Shown here: positions 14,630-21,348 of the stretch, one piece after another
How the letters are laid out: every line of letters begins with the position of its first letter
How positions within the stretch are numbered: position 1 is the first letter of the stretch
Assembly: GCA_028697435.1 (NCBI GenBank)
Contig: JAQVFD010000007.1
Coordinates: 1-21,348, forward strand
Direction of reading: 5' to 3'
Source: Clostridiaceae bacterium
GTDB lineage: Bacteria; Bacillota; Clostridia; Lutisporales; Lutisporaceae
DNA length: 21,348 nucleotides
The notes under the pieces: generated by a model
Database searches by the model: none
What the model was told of the DNA's origin: nothing
Seen by the model: the letters and a program-made list of their open reading frames with translations, nothing else
Made by a program: the position numbers and the translations under genes

Positions 14630-14658
14630 CTGAAAAATGGTTACTATAGAACTATAAT
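14630..14658 (+). promoter_or_regulatory. Promoter of the DegV gene
   Basis: CTGAAA (14630-14635) and TATAAT (14653-14658) are separated by 17 bases. The start near 14665 rules out the in-frame TTG at 14660 as a translation start. Confidence 0.55.
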
Positions 14659-14677
14659 ATTGCAGAGAGGTGAGAAC

Positions 14678-15547
14678 ATGATGGATACGGTGCTTTTGAT
14701 TGATTCCTGTACAGATCTCCCGCGCAGTTATGTTGAGAAAAATGCAATACCTTTTGTAAGTCTCGTATGCAACTTAAAGGATCAGGAATACAAGGACGAC
14801 TTTGGCGAGTCTATCGGCTATAAAGAATTTTATGATGCAGTAAGGAATGGTGAAATGCCTTCAACCGCACAGGTTAACATTTATGAGTATACTGAGCTTT
14901 TCAAAAAGTATGCAGAAGAAGGCAAATCAGTTATATATTTGGGATTTTCCTCTGCTTTGAGCGGAAGCCTCAGCAGTGCATACCTTGCAAGGGATATGGT
15001 TATGGAAGAGATCAAGGATGCAGACATTACAATCATTGACAGTAAAAGTGCCTCCCTTGGGGAAGGGCTCCTGGCTTACAATGCAAATGAGATGCTTAAA
15101 GCAGGAGCATCGAAGGATGAAATAGTAAGCTGGCTTGAGACAAACAAACTCAGGCTGAACCATTGGTTTACGGTAGATGACCTTGGTCACTTGAAAAGGG
15201 GGGGCAGGGTATCCGGTACAGCTGCTTTTATAGGCACATTGCTTGACATCAAGCCTATCCTCAAAGTGGATGATGAAGGAAGGCTTATACCGATATCGAA
15301 AGTCAAGGGAAGAAAGAAATCCCTAAAGACGCTTTTTGAAATTCTTCAGGAGAATATAGAGGCACCTGAGGAACAGGTAATTGCTATAAGCCACGGAGAT
15401 TGCATAGAGGATGCGGAGTATCTGAAAGAAATGATACTGAAGGAGTTTAAAGTTAAGGATGTAATAATAAATCATGTAGGGCCGGTTATAGGCGCTCACA
15501 CAGGCCCGGATGTAGTGGCACTTTTCTTCATGGGAAACAATAGATAG
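14678..15547 (+). CDS. DegV family fatty-acid-binding protein (FakB type)
   Basis: DegV/FakB proteins bind a fatty acid and present it to the kinase FakA for phosphorylation. The protein has 289 residues and shows the usual signatures: an N-terminal LLIDSCTDLP strand-loop, the binding-site loop MPSTAQVNIYEY, GFSSALSGSLSSA, and in the second half DDLGHLKRGGRVSG and DIKPIL. The C-terminal GPVIGAHTGPDVVALFF is also standard. No fakA is in the window. GAGAGGTG lies just before ATG 14678; a second ATG follows directly. A strong terminator lies 28 bases after the stop, so it is a single-gene unit. It acts in the cytoplasm at the membrane face. Confidence 0.92.
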   Translation: MMDTVLLIDSCTDLPRSYVEKNAIPFVSLVCNLKDQEYKDDFGESIGYKEFYDAVRNGEMPSTAQVNIYEYTELFKKYAEEGKSVIYLGFSSALSGSLSSAYLARDMVMEEIKDADITIIDSKSASLGEGLLAYNANEMLKAGASKDEIVSWLETNKLRLNHWFTVDDLGHLKRGGRVSGTAAFIGTLLDIKPILKVDDEGRLIPISKVKGRKKSLKTLFEILQENIEAPEEQVIAISHGDCIEDAEYLKEMILKEFKVKDVIINHVGPVIGAHTGPDVVALFFMGNNR

Positions 15548-15574
15548 CGAATATATATGGCATATTGAATTTGC

Positions 15575-15622
15575 AAGGAGTATCGCAAAACTACTTAATA
15601 AGTAGTTTGCGGTACTCCTTTT
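15575..15622 (+). terminator. Intrinsic terminator of the DegV gene
   Basis: A long, almost perfect stem of about 22 base pairs (15575-15597 with 15599-15620) is followed by TTTT. One mismatch and one extra A are the only defects. It could work in both directions. Confidence 0.85.
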
Positions 15623-15697
15623 AGCTTATAGAAGAATTCATATTGGAAAGGCATTTGTGGAATACTTTCAATTGATGGTATTTATAATCATAAGGAA

Positions 15698-17536
15698 GTG
15701 AAAATTGATAAAATGGGAAAAGACAAAAAGCGGATTGCAATAGTAGGAGGCGGTTATGGAGGAGTCCATGCAGCAAGGCTTTTGGGTAAGGCTGCCCGAA
15801 AAAGGAAAGATATCAGTGTGTTGCTGGTGGATAAAAAACCGTATCATACCTTAATGACTGAGCTCCATGAGGTGGCAGGAAACAGGGCAGAGGCTGAGTC
15901 GGTACAGATAGACCTTAGGGAAATATTCGGAGAATCAGGGGTTCGTGTGGAAACGGAGGAAATCAAGAGCATAGATTTTAAAAGTCAGAAACTACAAGCT
16001 GCATCAGAAAGTTACCCTTACGATTATCTCATTATCGATACCGGAGCAGAGCCTGCTTTTTTCGGAACGCCGGGGGTAAAGGAAAATGGTTTTACTCTGT
16101 GGTCATATGAAGATGCAATAAGGATCAGAGAACATATAAAGGGCATGTTTGATAAAGCAAAAGCTGAAAAGGATCAGGTCAAAAGAAGGGCAATGCTTAC
16201 ATTTGTCGTGGCGGGTGCAGGCTTTACAGGGATAGAGACAATGGGAGAGTTTTTGGAGTGGAGAAGAGAGCTTTGCAGGGAATATGAAATTGACGGCAGG
16301 GATGTAAGTCTAATGGTCGTAGAGGCAATGGGCAGCATACTTCCAATACTCAATGAGGGCTTAATAAAGAAATCCGAGAGATATATGAGCCGGCATGGGG
16401 TCGAAATAATAACATCAGCACCGATTACGGAGGTAAAAAGGGAATCGATAATATTGAAGGACGGAAGAGAGATACCTACCAGAACCCTCATTTGGACCTG
16501 CGGAGTACAGGGGAGTGACTTTGCCGCCAAAACAGAGCTTACTCACGGAGGCAGGGGTCGGATACAGGTTAATGAATACATGCAGTCGGTGGAATACCAA
16601 AACGTCTTTGCCATTGGTGATAATGCGTTCTATGAGGAGACGGATGATAAAGGCGGAAAGAAGCCGATGCCTCAAATTGTAGAGACAGCGCTGCAGACTG
16701 CAGATACAGCGGTGCATAATATACTTGCTACTATCGATAATAGGAATAAGAAGCCTTTTAAATCCAATTATCACGGATTCATGGTATCCATAGGCGGCAG
16801 GTATGCGGTGGCCAACATAGGGGGGAGGTCCTTGGACGGCTTTGTTGCTATGGCTCTTAAGCACCTGGTAAACATCCACTATCAATATGGGGTGGGAGGC
16901 TTGGCAAGGATATGGGATTATGTAATGCACGAGTTTATTCTGGTAAGAGAGGGCAGATCTATACTGGGAGGTCATTTGTCTGCACGGACTCCTATCCTAT
17001 GGCTTGCTATACTAAGGGTATACCTTGGAATTATATGGCTTATTGAAGGTGTAAAGAAAATAAATGAGGGCTGGCTTAACCCAGGCAAAAGCTTCATTAC
17101 GGCAATGCCGAAGCCCGGGGACGTGCCCCTAAAGTCCACCGATGCCGTAACTAATGCAACTCAGGTTACCCAGTATTATCCGGAGCCGCTGCTTAAAGAG
17201 CCTCCTCGGGTATTTCAATGGATCATGGAAACCTTTATCGAACCAAATGCATACTTGTTCCAGGTTTTGATTGTACTTATGGAGGTCGCTGTAGGTCTTG
17301 CACTTATTGCAGGCTTATTTACAATACTTGCATCTCTGGGATCAATATTCCTATGCTTTAATTTCATATTGTCGGCAATGGCAGGAACAGAAATATTCTG
17401 GCACATATTTGCCGGCATTGCAATGTTTGGCGGAGCAGGCAGGGCTTTCGGCCTGGATTATTATGTGATACCGTGGCTTAAGCACCGGTGGAAAAGAGTG
17501 GGATTTGCGCGTCGCACTCATTTGTACATAAGATAA
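15698..17536 (+). CDS. NDH-2-like FAD/NAD(P) oxidoreductase fused to a DoxX-like membrane domain
   Basis: The first 425 residues form a type II NADH dehydrogenase-like flavoprotein: FAD loop GGGYGG (17-22), NAD loop AGAGFTG (172-178), and AIGDNA (305-310), the second FAD-contact motif. Residues about 430-600 hold four or more hydrophobic segments in a DoxX-like pattern, interrupted by a soluble loop (460-515). NDH-2 enzymes pass electrons from NADH to quinone without pumping; the fused domain would anchor the enzyme or handle the acceptor. The start is unclear: AAGGAAG at 15692-15698 overlaps GTG 15698 and is far from ATG 15713, with ATT 15704 at ideal spacing. All give the same core. The likely cell location is the inner face of the membrane. 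An alternative is a sulfide:quinone or polysulfide-type oxidoreductase, but the cysteine pair expected for that was not seen. Confidence 0.85.
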   Translation: MKIDKMGKDKKRIAIVGGGYGGVHAARLLGKAARKRKDISVLLVDKKPYHTLMTELHEVAGNRAEAESVQIDLREIFGESGVRVETEEIKSIDFKSQKLQAASESYPYDYLIIDTGAEPAFFGTPGVKENGFTLWSYEDAIRIREHIKGMFDKAKAEKDQVKRRAMLTFVVAGAGFTGIETMGEFLEWRRELCREYEIDGRDVSLMVVEAMGSILPILNEGLIKKSERYMSRHGVEIITSAPITEVKRESIILKDGREIPTRTLIWTCGVQGSDFAAKTELTHGGRGRIQVNEYMQSVEYQNVFAIGDNAFYEETDDKGGKKPMPQIVETALQTADTAVHNILATIDNRNKKPFKSNYHGFMVSIGGRYAVANIGGRSLDGFVAMALKHLVNIHYQYGVGGLARIWDYVMHEFILVREGRSILGGHLSARTPILWLAILRVYLGIIWLIEGVKKINEGWLNPGKSFITAMPKPGDVPLKSTDAVTNATQVTQYYPEPLLKEPPRVFQWIMETFIEPNAYLFQVLIVLMEVAVGLALIAGLFTILASLGSIFLCFNFILSAMAGTEIFWHIFAGIAMFGGAGRAFGLDYYVIPWLKHRWKRVGFARRTHLYIR

Positions 17537-17573
17537 TGCACCATAACCACATGCAAATTATGGAAAGATGCGA

Positions 17574-17579
17574 TATAAT
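17574..17579 (+). promoter_or_regulatory. -10 element of the M16 protease promoter, with inverted repeat
   Basis: TATAAT at 17574-17579 lies 38 bases before ATG 17617. A weak -35 (ATGCAA, 17551-17556) lies between the arms of the inverted repeat CCATAA/TTATGG (17541-17546, 17558-17563). The repeat could be an operator. Confidence 0.45.
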
Positions 17580-17616
17580 ACTAATGAAAATAATCATATT
17601 CGGAGGGTTGATAGAG

Positions 17617-20544
17617 ATGCAGTTCAAAATTGATGACATATATCACGGTTTTCGTTTGACAGAAGAAGAGATTATCAAAGAGGCAAATTCGACAATCAGG
17701 CTTTTTAAGCATGAAAAGAGTGGAGCCAGACTTTTTTATATGGAAAATGAAGATGATAACAAAGTGTTCTCAGTTACTTTCAGAACACCCCCCAAGGACA
17801 GCACCGGACTGCCTCATATACTTGAGCATTCGGTACTTTGCGGCTCCAGAAAATTTCCCACCAAGGAGCCCTTTGTTGAACTGGTGAAAGGCTCCATGAA
17901 TACCTTTCTGAATGCTTTTACCTTCGGAGACAAGACAATGTATCCGGTAGCAAGCAGGAATGATAAGGATTTTGAAAATCTAATGGACGTGTATTTGGAT
18001 TCGGTATTCCATCCCAACATATACAAATATCCGGAGATTCTTAAGCAGGAAGGCTGGCACTATGAGTTGGAAGACACTTCGGAGGAGCTGAGATACAAGG
18101 GCGTAGTATATAATGAAATGAAGGGTGCACTTTCATCGCCGGAATCGGTGCTTTCAAGGAAGCTCCAGGAGACCTTGTTCCCAGACACCCCTTATGGTTA
18201 TGAGTCCGGGGGTGATCCGGAAGTGATACCTGAGCTTACACAGGAGGAGTTTACTTCCTTCCATAAGAAGTACTACCATCCATCAAACAGCTATATGTTC
18301 CTGTATGGAAAACTGGATGTGCTTGGGCGCTTGAAGTTTATTGATGAAGAATATCTTAAGGATTTTGAAGCAATTTATGTGGATTCCGCTATATCTTTGC
18401 AGAAAGCTTTCAATGCAATGAAAAGCTATGATTTGGAATATCCCATATCCGCACAGGAGGATGAGAAAGACAAGACATATCTCAGCCTCAATTATGCCGT
18501 GGGGCTTTCTACCGATTCGGAGCTTTATATTGCAATGGAGATACTGGAGCATATATTGCTGGCAACTCCCGCATCTCCTCTGAAGAAGGCATTGATTGAA
18601 GCCGGTCTTGGCAGAGATGTTTTCGGCAAATATGACAACAGCATTCTACAGCCTGTTTTTAGTGTAATTGTAAAAAATTCAAACGAAGAATCATTGGAAG
18701 AGTTCAAAACAGTAGTTTCAGATACTTTAAACGGTCTTGTACGTGAAGGGCTGGACAGTAAATTGGCGGAAGCGGCGGTCAATTTGAAGGAATTTCAGCT
18801 TAGAGAATCGGATTCTGCCGGATATCCCAAGGGACTTATATACAATATAAATATAATGGACAGCTGGCTTTATGATAAGGATCCCCTAATGCATCTCCGT
18901 TATGAGCATATATTTGAAAAAATTAGATTAGGGCTTAATAACAGATATTTTGAAAACCTTATAGAAAAGTATCTTTTGAACAACAGTCACAGTTCATTAC
19001 TGGTGCTTAAACCCAAAAAAGGACTTTCTGAGGAAAAGGATGAGGAAACAAAAGCTAAGCTTAAAAGTATCAAGGATAATATGAGCAAAGAACAGCTGCA
19101 GGAGCTTGTTAAGGAGACCGGAAGGCTTAAGAAATGGCAGAATACTCCCGACACACCTGAAAAGCTTGCACTTATACCGATGCTTTCAATAGGGGATATA
19201 AACAGGAAGGCTGAGGTATTGCATCAGCAAGTTAAAGAGGAATCCGGAGTTACGGTGCTTGCCCACCATATGTTTACCAACGACATTGTTTATGCAAACC
19301 TTTTGTTTGACACTACTGCAGTACCACAGGACCTTCTGCCGTATATTCCATTGCTGTCAGGGATACTTGGAAGGATAAGTACTGAAAACTACAGCTATGG
19401 AGAGCTTTCAAAGGAAATTGATATGCATACCGGGGGCATAAGTTTTAGCACACAGGTCTATGGGGAAAAAGATGATGACAGCAAATACCACCCCGTTTTT
19501 TCAATAAGAGGCAGAGCCCTTGTAAGCAAGATGGCAAAGATGTTTGAACTCATTAGTGAAATTATTGCAAGGACGAAATTCGACGATTCCAAAAGAATCA
19601 AGGAAATTATACAGGAGAACAAGTCCAGGATAGAAATGAGGATATCCAATGAAGGATATACAATTGCATGTAAGAGGCTATTCTCATATTTCTCTGATGA
19701 GGGAAGTTATTTGGAGACTATATCAGGGCTTACCTATTATAGATTTATTGACGGTATCGAAAGGAACTTCGAAAACAGTATTGATGAGGTTAAGAAAAAC
19801 CTTCAGAAGCTTATGAGCCTTATATTCAGAAAAGACGCTCTTGTTGCCGGAGTTACCTGTGAAGAGGATGAATATAGCAGTTTTGCAAAATGTCTGGAAT
19901 CTGTGCTTGGAGGACTAGGCAGCGAGGCGCATCAGGCAACAAAATACGTTTTTAAGATTGAATCTCTCAATGAGGGGCTTATGACCCAGGGAAAAGTCCA
20001 ATATGTGGCCCAGGGCTACAATTTTATAAAACTTGGATATGCCTATACAGGGAAACTGCAGGTTTTAAAAACGATATCCAGATACAGCTACCTTTGGAAC
20101 CGCATTAGAGTACAGGGAGGGGCCTATGGTGCCTTTTCGGGTTTTGAAAAGAACGGCAATATGTTTATGGTTTCCTACAGGGATCCTAATCTAAAAGAAA
20201 CATTGAAGGTATATGATGAAATGTACGACTATCTGAAGGATTTCCGAATTGAGGAAAGGGAGATGACGAAGTATATTATCGGAACCATCAGCAAGCTGGA
20301 TTTGCCCCTGACTCCGTTTATGAAAGGGGAAAGGGCTATTGAAAACTATATGAGGAAAATCACAACGGAGGATTTGCAAAAGGAAAGGGAGGAGATTCTT
20401 GGCACAAGGCAGCAGGATATTAGGGAATTATCTGATATGATGCTTGAGATTATGAAGAGACAAAGCTATTGCGTATTAGGCAGCGAGATGAAAATCAAGG
20501 AGAACAGGGAGCTCTTCGGCAGCCTTGTAGAGGTTTTTGAGTAA
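17617..20544 (+). CDS. M16 family metalloprotease, presequence-protease (PreP/Cym1) type
   Basis: This 975-residue zinc peptidase closes as a clam-shell around unfolded peptides. The inverted zinc motif HxxEH is complete: His67, Glu70, His71 (PHILEH), with the third ligand Glu167 in VVYNEMKGA, 96 residues later. The N-terminal half continues with family segments such as SMNTFLNAFTFGDKTMYP. A helical, charged hinge of the M16C-associated type follows (about 470-560), and the second half lacks its own zinc site, as expected. The C-terminal conserved RVQGGAYGAFSGF supplies the substrate-contact Arg/Tyr. The long frame begins at 17488, but the promoter (TATAAT at 17574) and GGAGGG nine bases before ATG 17617 set the start there. 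No signal peptide: a cytoplasmic peptide-degrading enzyme. Its neighbours are unrelated. Confidence 0.93.
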   Translation: MQFKIDDIYHGFRLTEEEIIKEANSTIRLFKHEKSGARLFYMENEDDNKVFSVTFRTPPKDSTGLPHILEHSVLCGSRKFPTKEPFVELVKGSMNTFLNAFTFGDKTMYPVASRNDKDFENLMDVYLDSVFHPNIYKYPEILKQEGWHYELEDTSEELRYKGVVYNEMKGALSSPESVLSRKLQETLFPDTPYGYESGGDPEVIPELTQEEFTSFHKKYYHPSNSYMFLYGKLDVLGRLKFIDEEYLKDFEAIYVDSAISLQKAFNAMKSYDLEYPISAQEDEKDKTYLSLNYAVGLSTDSELYIAMEILEHILLATPASPLKKALIEAGLGRDVFGKYDNSILQPVFSVIVKNSNEESLEEFKTVVSDTLNGLVREGLDSKLAEAAVNLKEFQLRESDSAGYPKGLIYNINIMDSWLYDKDPLMHLRYEHIFEKIRLGLNNRYFENLIEKYLLNNSHSSLLVLKPKKGLSEEKDEETKAKLKSIKDNMSKEQLQELVKETGRLKKWQNTPDTPEKLALIPMLSIGDINRKAEVLHQQVKEESGVTVLAHHMFTNDIVYANLLFDTTAVPQDLLPYIPLLSGILGRISTENYSYGELSKEIDMHTGGISFSTQVYGEKDDDSKYHPVFSIRGRALVSKMAKMFELISEIIARTKFDDSKRIKEIIQENKSRIEMRISNEGYTIACKRLFSYFSDEGSYLETISGLTYYRFIDGIERNFENSIDEVKKNLQKLMSLIFRKDALVAGVTCEEDEYSSFAKCLESVLGGLGSEAHQATKYVFKIESLNEGLMTQGKVQYVAQGYNFIKLGYAYTGKLQVLKTISRYSYLWNRIRVQGGAYGAFSGFEKNGNMFMVSYRDPNLKETLKVYDEMYDYLKDFRIEEREMTKYIIGTISKLDLPLTPFMKGERAIENYMRKITTEDLQKEREEILGTRQQDIRELSDMMLEIMKRQSYCVLGSEMKIKENRELFGSLVEVFE

Positions 20545-20560
20545 AAAACAGGAGTGTAGC

Positions 20561-20595
20561 AATAGAAGAAGAATGCGTCGCATTCTTCTTCTATT
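20561..20595. terminator. Long perfect hairpin between convergent genes
   Basis: Perfect 16-base arms (20561-20576 and 20580-20595) enclose a three-base loop between the stops of the protease and the aminotransferase. There is no T run on the plus side; on the minus side six T residues follow about ten bases beyond. It probably acts as a two-way terminator or insulator. Confidence 0.65.
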
Positions 20596-20598
20596 ATG

Positions 20599-21348
20599 TT
20601 ACTTAACTTCTACTATCCAGCCTTCAGGAGCTTTAACATCTCCGAATTGGATTCCAACCAGTGTTTCATAGAGCTTCTTTGTTATGGGTCCAACCTCTGT
20701 TAAACTGTGAAATACATGCTTCTTGCCTTTATATGTGATGCTTCCTATAGGAGATATAACTGCTGCTGTCCCGCAGGCTCCCGCTTCAGCATACTCATCA
20801 AGATTATCTACATAAATGTCTCCTTCTTGCACTTCTAATCCGAGATACTCTTTTGCCACATGCAGAAGGGAATATTTTGTTATACTTGGCAAAATGGAAT
20901 CGGATACAGGGGTAATAAACTTATTGTCTTTAGTTATTCCGAAGAAGTTAGCTGCACCTACTTCTTCAATTTTTGTATGAGTTGCCGGGTCCAGGTATAT
21001 ACAATCAGAATAACCTTCTTCTGCCGCTTGTTTATGAGGATACAGACTTGCTGCGTAATTGCCTCCGACCTTGGCTGCACCGGTTCCCTGTGGTGCTGCT
21101 CTGTCATAGTCCGAAACTGAGAAATTCAAAGGGGTCAATCCACCTTTAAAATATGCTCCTACCGGCATGCAAAAAACTGTGAATATATATTCCTTAGCCG
21201 GGCTCACACCGATATTATCTCCAACACCTATAATTAAAGGTCTGATATATAGGGTCGCACCAGTTCCATAGGGGGGAACCCAGGCTTCATTAGCTTTGAC
21301 TACCTGGACACAAGCGTCAACAAATTTTTCTTCCGGTACTTCCGGCAT
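20599..21348 (-). CDS. ilvE: Branched-chain amino acid aminotransferase, 5' end outside the window
   Basis: This PLP enzyme interconverts Leu, Ile and Val with their 2-oxo acids. The visible 249 residues are the C-terminal part. About 100 residues are missing beyond the right edge, judging from the family length of about 355; the Met at 21348 is internal, as MPEVPEEKFVDA follows the family's '..R.. .P..' segment. The PLP lysine lies in AAKVGGNYAAS (Lys93 of the visible part), and the conserved TKIEEVGAANFF supplies the Glu near the cofactor. The substrate loop CGTAAVISPIG with the cofactor-binding GTAA is also present. Fold type IV, BCAT group II. The gene converges on the M16 protease with a perfect hairpin between them. 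Its promoter lies outside the window. Confidence 0.93.
   Translation of the reverse strand: MPEVPEEKFVDACVQVVKANEAWVPPYGTGATLYIRPLIIGVGDNIGVSPAKEYIFTVFCMPVGAYFKGGLTPLNFSVSDYDRAAPQGTGAAKVGGNYAASLYPHKQAAEEGYSDCIYLDPATHTKIEEVGAANFFGITKDNKFITPVSDSILPSITKYSLLHVAKEYLGLEVQEGDIYVDNLDEYAEAGACGTAAVISPIGSITYKGKKHVFHSLTEVGPITKKLYETLVGIQFGDVKAPEGWIVEVK

Noticed and set aside
16415..16975. 186-codon open frame on the minus strand opposite the NDH-2-like gene
   Set aside because: It lies wholly inside a well-supported gene, has no ribosome binding site and its translation shows no recognisable domain. It is a codon-bias shadow.

Overview
The window looks like a chromosomal segment of an AT-rich, low-GC Gram-positive bacterium, most likely a spore-forming member of the Clostridia. 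The reasons are strong AGGAGG-type ribosome binding sites, frequent TTG and GTG starts, near-consensus sigma-A promoters, LysM proteins of the Firmicutes envelope/spore-coat style, a DUF3842 gene, a DegV protein and a PreP-type M16 protease. No phage, plasmid, CRISPR, rRNA or tRNA feature was seen.

Layout. Positions 1-366 hold the end of an unrecognised acidic ORF. It is followed by a decay zone (about 330-690) with a minus-strand MFS transporter remnant abutting a plus-strand MocR-type regulator remnant. A small lipoprotein gene follows (708-1223), then a gene-poor stretch (1224-1644) with a decayed minus-strand coding trace of 14-residue period. A minus-strand pair (1645-3218) encodes a three-LysM L,D-transpeptidase and a two-LysM paralogue whose transpeptidase domain has lost every catalytic residue. 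Then come a divergent peptide deformylase-like gene (+), a family 8 glycosyltransferase (-), cardiolipin synthase and DUF3842 (+). Next is a minus-strand operon of a two-domain glycosyltransferase and an NAD-dependent epimerase. A third LysM protein and a YbaK-type deacylase (both -) follow. The right half is ordinary housekeeping on the plus strand: DEAD-box helicase with a DbpA domain, MFS exporter, DegV, an NDH-2-like oxidoreductase fused to a DoxX-like membrane domain, and the PreP-type protease. A 5'-truncated branched-chain aminotransferase runs in from the right edge on the minus strand.

How the genes may work together. The left-centre (1.6-11 kb) is enriched in envelope functions: three LysM proteins, an L,D-transpeptidase, two glycosyltransferase genes, a sugar-nucleotide epimerase and cardiolipin synthase. 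This fits cell-wall or spore-coat assembly, but that link is inferred from content and was not shown by promoters. The least explained items are the active/inactive L,D-transpeptidase pair, the internally duplicated glycosyltransferase, the 14-residue repeat trace, the inverted-repeat element at 11.15-11.25 kb, and the hairpin-rich leader with a terminator-like stem between the promoter and the ribosome binding site of the MFS gene.

Several starts were moved from the longest reading frame, using Shine-Dalgarno spacing and promoter position. No homology search was run; family calls rest on motifs read directly from the translations.
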